Source of the DNA: JACKBJ01 sp964549495 | GTDB taxonomy: Bacteria > Chloroflexota > Anaerolineae > Epilineales > Epilineaceae | NCBI GenBank assembly: GCA_964549495.1 | Contig: CAZJWJ010000075.1 | Span: 1 to 26,459, forward strand | Direction of reading: 5' to 3' | DNA: 26,459 bases | Shown here: positions 21,162-26,459 of the stretch, piece after piece | Position numbering within the stretch: position 1 is the stretch's first letter | Layout: every line of letters begins with the position of its first letter | Notes under the pieces: generated by a model | Databases searched by the model: none | The model's input: the letters and a program-made list of their open reading frames with translations, nothing else | Told to the model about the DNA's origin: nothing | Position numbers and translations under genes: made by a program

Positions 21162-24100
21162 CTAGCGGAAGTTGGACAAACCCGGCAGGTAGCGCGTCCG
21201 ACGGTCGGGCCGCGGCGCGACCGTGATCGCGGCCGGCTCGATGCGCGGCGCGTAGCGCGCGGCATCGGAACGGGCCACCGTGGCCGCGTCCAGATCGAGC
21301 GCCAGCTCGCCGCTGCTCTGGGCACGCAGGCGCAGGCGGACCAGCAGCGCTCCGGCCGGCAGGCGATGCGCTCCCTCGTCGAAGGCGCCGACACGCAGGC
21401 GACCATTCGCCCAACTCGGCCCCAGACTCATGCTGCCGGCCAGGATCGGCCCGGGCTCGAAGCGATCGAGCTGGAAGGCGCCCTCGAGCCAGACTGGCGC
21501 CAGATCCCAGGCACCGAGGTCCTCGATGGCCTCGACGCTGCGGATCTCCAGCCAGAAGGGATCGCCTTGGGTGATGGCCGCCGGCGCGACCAAGCGCAGC
21601 GTCACGGCGCCGGCCGAAGCGCTCGGCGCGTCCGCCGGACGATCGCCACAGAGCGTGCCGGCGCGACGCGAGGCCAGGGCGATGTCGGCGGCGTCCAGAC
21701 GGGCATCCCCGTTCAGGTCGGCCGTGGAGCCGGCCGCGTTCTCGCCCGCACCGAACTGCGACCAGGCATCGGCCACCAGAGCCGCGTCGAAGCCGCTCAG
21801 GCGACAATCGCGGTCCAGGTCGCCGGCCAGGTCGGGCCGCTCGACGACCCGCTCGGGCGAGATGGCCACGCGCTGGCTGCCCGATCGACCCCAGACCTCC
21901 GGGCGGTACATGGCGTAGACCTCGGCCGGCCGGGCCGAGAAGCGCCCGGGCGTGATGGCCCGCGCCGGGTAGTCGAAGACGTGGCGACCGGCCGAGAGCT
22001 GGCCGGCAAAGAAGATCACCCCTTCGTCGTGCACCTCCTTGCGCTCGTATCCGCTCCAGCGCCAGGGCGCGCCCGGTTCCGCTCGAAACGGACTCTCGGT
22101 GTTCAGACCGGTATCGATGGCCTCCAGGCCCGCCGGCAGCTTGTCCTCGATCATCAGGTAGCGCATCGCCTCGGGCACATCCACGGTCAGGCGCACGTTG
22201 ATCAGCTCGCCCACCTGCCAGTCCGCGCCGGCCGGACGATCGCGGTCCACCGGCTGGTAGGCGCGTTGCAGCTGGATGCCCAAGCCCGCGGCCGGGACGC
22301 TCTCGAAGGCGCTCTGGTGCAGGGTCATCCGCCCGGCGATGACGTAATGCAAGCGACCACCACCTTGCGTCTCGATCTCCACCCGATGCGGCCCCGGTCG
22401 CAAGTCCTCGGCGCCCAGTACGATGCGCGTCGGCACCGGCGGATCGTCGCGCGTGCTGCCGCGCAGGACCACCCGATCGTCCAGGCGCACCGTCCAGCTC
22501 AGGTTGCCGCTAGCCTCGCGCCCGCCGGCCACCTGCTCGCCCAGGGCCAGCAGCCCGAAGGCCGTCGACTGGGTGCTGTCCCAGCCAGCGCCGGTGCGCT
22601 GCGCCAAGAGCCAGTCGGTGGCCTCGGGCAAGAGACGGTGATCCGGCTCGAGCCGGCCCAGGGCCAGCATGGCCATGGCCGTGCTCTTCTCGTCGGAGGC
22701 CATCGTATCCCAGTGGAAGGCGTGCCAGCTGGCATCCGCCGGCGCACCCATCGGCCAGAGCGCGCCATCGCGCGTGTGCTCCGCCTTGGCGATGAGGCGG
22801 TCCAGCGCTCGCCGGGCCGCTTCCGGTCGACCGGCCTCGTCCAGCGCCAGGACCAGCGAGGCCAGCGAGAAGGAGTCCAGCGCCTCGCCGCCGTCCAAGA
22901 GCTCCTCGGCCCAGTCGGCCCGGGGCCGGCCGGCCTCGGCCAGCACGTAGAGCGCGTAGGCGGCCACCTGCGGGTCATGCCCGCCGCCGGCCTGGCCTTC
23001 GAGCCAGTCCAGCCCCCGCTCGAGCACTTCGTCGTCCACGACGTGCCCGGCCTGCTCGGAGAGCACCAGACCGTGCAGCACCCAGCTGGTGATGTAGAGG
23101 TTGCGCCCGCCCTGCCACCAACCCCAGCTGCCATCATCCAGCTGGAAGCCGTAGAGCTTCTGCAGACCGACCCGCATGAACTCCGGTAGCTGGCGCAAGG
23201 TCTCGCTCTCGGGCAGCTCGACCCGATCGCTCAAGCGGTCGATGACCGCGTTGGGCAGCATCTTGGTCATGGTCTGCTCGACGCAGCCATGCGGGAACTG
23301 GGCCAGCTCGCCCACTCCGTCCAGGATGCCGATCAGCAGCCGCGGCGTCAGGCGGATCTCCACCTGCGTGTCCTCCGGCACGGCCTTGAAGGGCAGCTCG
23401 AAGCGCTCCAGCGCCACGTCCTCGGTGCTGCCGGCGCGCACGAAGCGCTCGGGCACCCCGAAGGCCTGCGTCTCCAGCTGGTGCTCGACGGCATCCTGGC
23501 CGGCATCGCTGATCAGCCGCGCGCCGATGGTCTGCATCCCCACCTGGCTGGCCACCACCGACCAGCTGGCGACGGCCGGTCCGGCTACGCCCAGCTCGAG
23601 TTCCCGTTCGCCGGCGTTCATCACCTGATAGCCGCTGGCCTCCAGGCTGCAGGTACCGGCCTGCATCGCTCCGGTCCGATTGTGCGCCAACACATCGATG
23701 GCGAACTCGTCACCCACCACCGCGAAGCGCGGCAGGGCCGGGTCGGCACTGATCGGCTGGTTGACCACCAGCTCGGCCTCGCCCCGCCCCACCCGGGCCT
23801 CCAGGTCGATGGCCCGCGCGATGGCTCTCCAGGTGGTCAGGTTGTCCGGCAGCTCGATCTCGAGGTGCAGCTCGCCGTCCGGTCCGGTCTCCAAGCGTGG
23901 ATTCCAATAGGCGGTCTCGGGGAAGTCGCGCCGCGGCACGAGGGCCGGCGCGGCCTCGTCATCCGGCAGGTCGGGCCGGCGGGGCGGCATGGCCGGATCC
24001 GGGGTCGGCGTCCCCGGCCGGCTGGTCGGGGCGGATGGCGGCGAGAGGGTCGGTGCCGGCGCAGGCGTGGTCGATGGTAGGGGGGTTGGCGAGACCGGCA

Positions 24101-26459
24101 ACCCGGCCATCCAGCGTGACGCCGTCAAGGTGTCGAAGCCCTCGATGGCATCCGCTCGCGGCCCCCAGAAGGCCTCCAGCATCGATCCCGAGCGGTCCGC
24201 GGCCAAGGCCAGTAGCGAGGCATCGACCAGGGCCAGCGAGAGCTGGGCCGCCACGGGCTGGCCATCGGCGTCGCGCACGCGCAGGGTCAGCCCGGCCCGA
24301 TCCCCGGGCCGGTGCTCGCCTGGGTCCGGGACGATCTCGACCGAGAGCTGACGTGCTTGGCTCGAGACCTTCAAGGGCTGGCTGGTCATCGAGAGGCGAG
24401 CCTCCTCGGCGTTGTGTGCCCCTTCGACCGGGCTCCAGACCAGCAAGCGGGCGGTGACCGAGGGGGCGAAGTCGTCTTCGATCGGAATCTCGACGACGCG
24501 CGAGCCGGAGAGATCTAGGCTGCGCTCGAGGTAGACCTCCTCGCGCTCCAGCACCAGCAAGGCCCGCGTGGCCTCGGGCGCGCGGACCAGGAGCTGGGCC
24601 GTGTCGCCGGGCGCGTAGGCCTCGCGATCGGTCTCGACGAGCAGCGAGCCGGCATCACCAAAGGAGCCATCGGTCGGATAGAGCCAGAGCTCGGTTCGAG
24701 CCTGGACCTCGACGCCGGCACCGTCCCGTGCACGGGCGAGGAGCAGGTAGCGTCCGGCCGGCAAGCCCAGATCGCCCGGCTCGGCGTTTCCGTCGGGGCC
24801 GGTGACGAGGGGCAGCGAGGCGGCGGGCGGATCCCCAGGCTGGCCGTCGAAAGCCCAGACCTCCAGCTCCACCGGCAATCCGCTCCGCGGCCGGCCGGCG
24901 TGATCGCCTGCCGTCACGCGAATCGCATGCGGCTGGCCGATCTCGACCGCCCGGCGCGGCAGCTCCAGGTCCAAGCTCAGCGCGGCACGGTGGACCGTCA
25001 CATCCGCCCGGCCGGCCACCGGACGGCGGCTGGCGTCGGTGACCTCGGCGATCAGCGCCCAGCTGCCGGGCGTGGCGCCGGCGCCGTCCAAGCGGATCCG
25101 TCCCGCCCAAGCCCCCTCCTCATCGAGCTGGACGTGCCGTGAGGCCAACTGCTGACCACCTGCCGGCGCGTCGGGATTCTGCATCAGGCGCAAGATCAAC
25201 TCGGCGCCGGCCACCGGCGAGCCGAAGTAGTAGTCGGCCCGCACCGAGACCTCGAGCTCGTCGCCGAGGGTGCCCGAATCGGCCTCCGGCTCGACCGTCA
25301 CCGCGTAGTCGGGCCGGACGTACTCGGCCACCTGGAAGCGCCCGAGGAATGGGGAGATCACGATCTCGCCCGCGCCATCGCCAGGCTGGTCGTCCACCAT
25401 GCCGAGTCCGGACGGATCGACCTCGATGCGCCAGTCGCCCAGCGCCGGCTCGTCGCCCAGCAGCAGCGAGCCGGCGATGCTACCGAAGGCGTCCAGCTCG
25501 GCGCTCGTCTCTTCGATGCGGTTGCCGCGGGCATCGCGGATGGTGACGCTGATCGCACCCGTCGGCACCAGCAGCTGCTCGTCGCGGGCGCCGAAGCGGC
25601 GCAGCGTGGCCTTGTAGTGCACCAGCTGGCCGGGCCGATAGATCGGCCGATCGCTGTGGATATGGCCGGCGAAGCTGGCAGGGTCCGAGGCGTCGACCGC
25701 TTGGCCCTGCCACCGCGCGTCGAGGCCAGTGATGGTCACGCTCCCATCGGCAGACGTCGCCGAGACGAAGGCCGCGTCGGCCTGGTCGTCGAGACGACCG
25801 ATCCCTTGTGCATCGGTGTAAGCACTGTCGAGGACCGTACCGCCCGCCTCGTGCAACCGAAGCGTCATTCCCTCCGCCGGCCTGCCACCCTGCCCGGGCC
25901 TCGCGGCCCAGACCGCCACCTGCTGGCGACCTCGCTGGGCCACCAATGCCACCTCGTGATGGATCAGGAAGGTCTGCGCGGTCGCCTCCTGCCCGACCTC
26001 GCGAACCGAGACGATGTAGAGGCCGGGCTCGACCTCGGGCGGCATGGGAATGCGGGTCATCCGGCCGTAGTCGAAGCGCAGCTCGCTCGTCCAGCTGCGA
26101 AGGGGACTCAGGCCCTCGGTATCGATGCTCCGCTCCGCGCTGCCGGCCGGCGCGTAGCGCGCCGCCATCTCGACCACATCGATGGCGAAGAGCTCCACCT
26201 CGGCCTCCACGGTGCGAGGGAAGCGCGCGGTAATGGGCAAGCTGGCATCGGCGGCCGGCGTCAGGTGTTGGATGGGATAGCGATTGCCGAAGTGCACGCC
26301 AGTCTGCTGCAGGCTCCGAGCAGGCGCGGCCGGCACCACCGGGCCGTCACGCTCGAGCCGTGCACCCTGATCCGCGGCGAAGGAGAGCCCGGCAGGTCGC
26401 TCGGTAAGAGCGTCTAACAATACCTCCCGCCGGCTGCGCCCGGGTCTCGCGCCCGCATG
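21162..26459 (-). CDS. Alpha-2-macroglobulin family protein with dockerin and cohesin-like domains (5' end outside window)
   Basis: The frame is open to the window edge (upstream codons read HAGARPGRSRR), so the N-terminus and signal peptide are missing; a TTG at 26420 is an unlikely start. A2M proteins are protease traps: cleavage of a bait region exposes a thioester that bonds to the attacker. Seen here: N-terminal macroglobulin domains including HSDRPIYRPGQLVHYKATLR (about 25660). A Pro/Thr/Ser stretch at the bait position (24095-23934) lies just before RRDFPETAYW, and the A2M domain reads ELPDNLTTWRAIA. The thioester motif GCVEQ has Cys at 23285-23283 and Gln at 23276-23274. A helical thioester domain with repeated LDDGSWGWWQGG-type segments follows. 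A C-terminal macroglobulin domain (about 22260-21900) is followed by a dockerin with two Ca-binding loops (21833-21650), a cohesin-like domain (about 21615-21195) and the terminal tail RYLPGLSNFR. The cohesin call is weaker than the others. Confidence 0.92.
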   Translation of the reverse strand, partial: HAGARPGRSRREVLLDALTERPAGLSFAADQGARLERDGPVVPAAPARSLQQTGVHFGNRYPIQHLTPAADASLPITARFPRTVEAEVELFAIDVVEMAARYAPAGSAERSIDTEGLSPLRSWTSELRFDYGRMTRIPMPPEVEPGLYIVSVREVGQEATAQTFLIHHEVALVAQRGRQQVAVWAARPGQGGRPAEGMTLRLHEAGGTVLDSAYTDAQGIGRLDDQADAAFVSATSADGSVTITGLDARWQGQAVDASDPASFAGHIHSDRPIYRPGQLVHYKATLRRFGARDEQLLVPTGAISVTIRDARGNRIEETSAELDAFGSIAGSLLLGDEPALGDWRIEVDPSGLGMVDDQPGDGAGEIVISPFLGRFQVAEYVRPDYAVTVEPEADSGTLGDELEVSVRADYYFGSPVAGAELILRLMQNPDAPAGGQQLASRHVQLDEEGAWAGRIRLDGAGATPGSWALIAEVTDASRRPVAGRADVTVHRAALSLDLELPRRAVEIGQPHAIRVTAGDHAGRPRSGLPVELEVWAFDGQPGDPPAASLPLVTGPDGNAEPGDLGLPAGRYLLLARARDGAGVEVQARTELWLYPTDGSFGDAGSLLVETDREAYAPGDTAQLLVRAPEATRALLVLEREEVYLERSLDLSGSRVVEIPIEDDFAPSVTARLLVWSPVEGAHNAEEARLSMTSQPLKVSSQARQLSVEIVPDPGEHRPGDRAGLTLRVRDADGQPVAAQLSLALVDASLLALAADRSGSMLEAFWGPRADAIEGFDTLTASRWMAGLPVSPTPLPSTTPAPAPTLSPPSAPTSRPGTPTPDPAMPPRRPDLPDDEAAPALVPRRDFPETAYWNPRLETGPDGELHLEIELPDNLTTWRAIARAIDLEARVGRGEAELVVNQPISADPALPRFAVVGDEFAIDVLAHNRTGAMQAGTCSLEASGYQVMNAGERELELGVAGPAVASWSVVASQVGMQTIGARLISDAGQDAVEHQLETQAFGVPERFVRAGSTEDVALERFELPFKAVPEDTQVEIRLTPRLLIGILDGVGELAQFPHGCVEQTMTKMLPNAVIDRLSDRVELPESETLRQLPEFMRVGLQKLYGFQLDDGSWGWWQGGRNLYITSWVLHGLVLSEQAGHVVDDEVLERGLDWLEGQAGGGHDPQVAAYALYVLAEAGRPRADWAEELLDGGEALDSFSLASLVLALDEAGRPEAARRALDRLIAKAEHTRDGALWPMGAPADASWHAFHWDTMASDEKSTAMAMLALGRLEPDHRLLPEATDWLLAQRTGAGWDSTQSTAFGLLALGEQVAGGREASGNLSWTVRLDDRVVLRGSTRDDPPVPTRIVLGAEDLRPGPHRVEIETQGGGRLHYVIAGRMTLHQSAFESVPAAGLGIQLQRAYQPVDRDRPAGADWQVGELINVRLTVDVPEAMRYLMIEDKLPAGLEAIDTGLNTESPFRAEPGAPWRWSGYERKEVHDEGVIFFAGQLSAGRHVFDYPARAITPGRFSARPAEVYAMYRPEVWGRSGSQRVAISPERVVERPDLAGDLDRDCRLSGFDAALVADAWSQFGAGENAAGSTADLNGDARLDAADIALASRRAGTLCGDRPADAPSASAGAVTLRLVAPAAITQGDPFWLEIRSVEAIEDLGAWDLAPVWLEGAFQLDRFEPGPILAGSMSLGPSWANGRLRVGAFDEGAHRLPAGALLVRLRLRAQSSGELALDLDAATVARSDAARYAPRIEPAAITVAPRPDRRTRYLPGLSNFR

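Noticed and set aside
20927..21406. N-terminal extension of the giant propeller protein up to 21406
   Set aside because: It would overlap the A2M 3' end, read through the terminator-like hairpin, and bury the obvious signal peptide that begins at 20926.

Overview
The window is GC-rich and looks like a scaffold from an uncultured bacterium, most likely a member of the Chloroflexota (Anaerolineae-like). That placement is inference. It rests on high GC with strong GC3 and on very large exported proteins. Pro/Thr/Ser-rich linkers lead into a short YLPIL-type motif, and there are DUF4397, NHL-propeller, dockerin and cohesin-like modules. No rRNA, tRNA, phage genes, transposase or CRISPR array was seen. 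A 100-N scaffold gap lies at 2505-2604.

Layout in transcription order (nearly everything is on the minus strand): (1) 26459-21162, an alpha-2-macroglobulin (A2M) family protein cut by the window edge. It has a CxEQ thioester motif, a Pro/Thr-rich stretch where the bait region should be, and C-terminal dockerin and cohesin-like domains. A strong hairpin follows it. (2) 20926-14102, a 2274-residue secreted protein with two NHL-type propellers flanking a seven-unit LYAGT-type propeller, then a degenerate and an intact von Willebrand A (vWA) domain. (3) 13509-14006, a small gene of unknown function, the only convincing plus-strand gene. (4) 13326-11836, a secreted 496-residue vWA protein. (5) 11835-11239, a debris zone: the tail of a lost short-chain dehydrogenase, a hairpin, a 95-residue helical protein and an apparent nucleotidyltransferase-tail remnant. 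(6) 11238-10565, a VapBC-type toxin-antitoxin pair with a clear palindromic operator. (7) 10543-6581 and 6537-2725, two paralogous propeller/double-vWA surface proteins whose last ~1 kb is almost identical. (8) 2724-2192, an intergenic region with a perfect 24-bp inverted repeat, the gap and a 10-bp tandem repeat. (9) 2191-1, a secreted protein of alternating DUF4397 repeats, cut at the window edge.

The coherent theme is a cell-envelope locus: exported proteins built from propellers, vWA domains and Pro/Thr linkers, next to a thioester-type protease trap that carries cellulosome-style modules. In all three double-vWA proteins the inner vWA has lost its metal site and the C-terminal one keeps it. 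The C-terminal vWA modules fall into two sequence types, each shared by a pair of genes. The locus has evolved by duplication and homogenisation of C-terminal cassettes. How the proteins work together is not shown by the sequence; a surface adhesion or defence assembly is a hypothesis.
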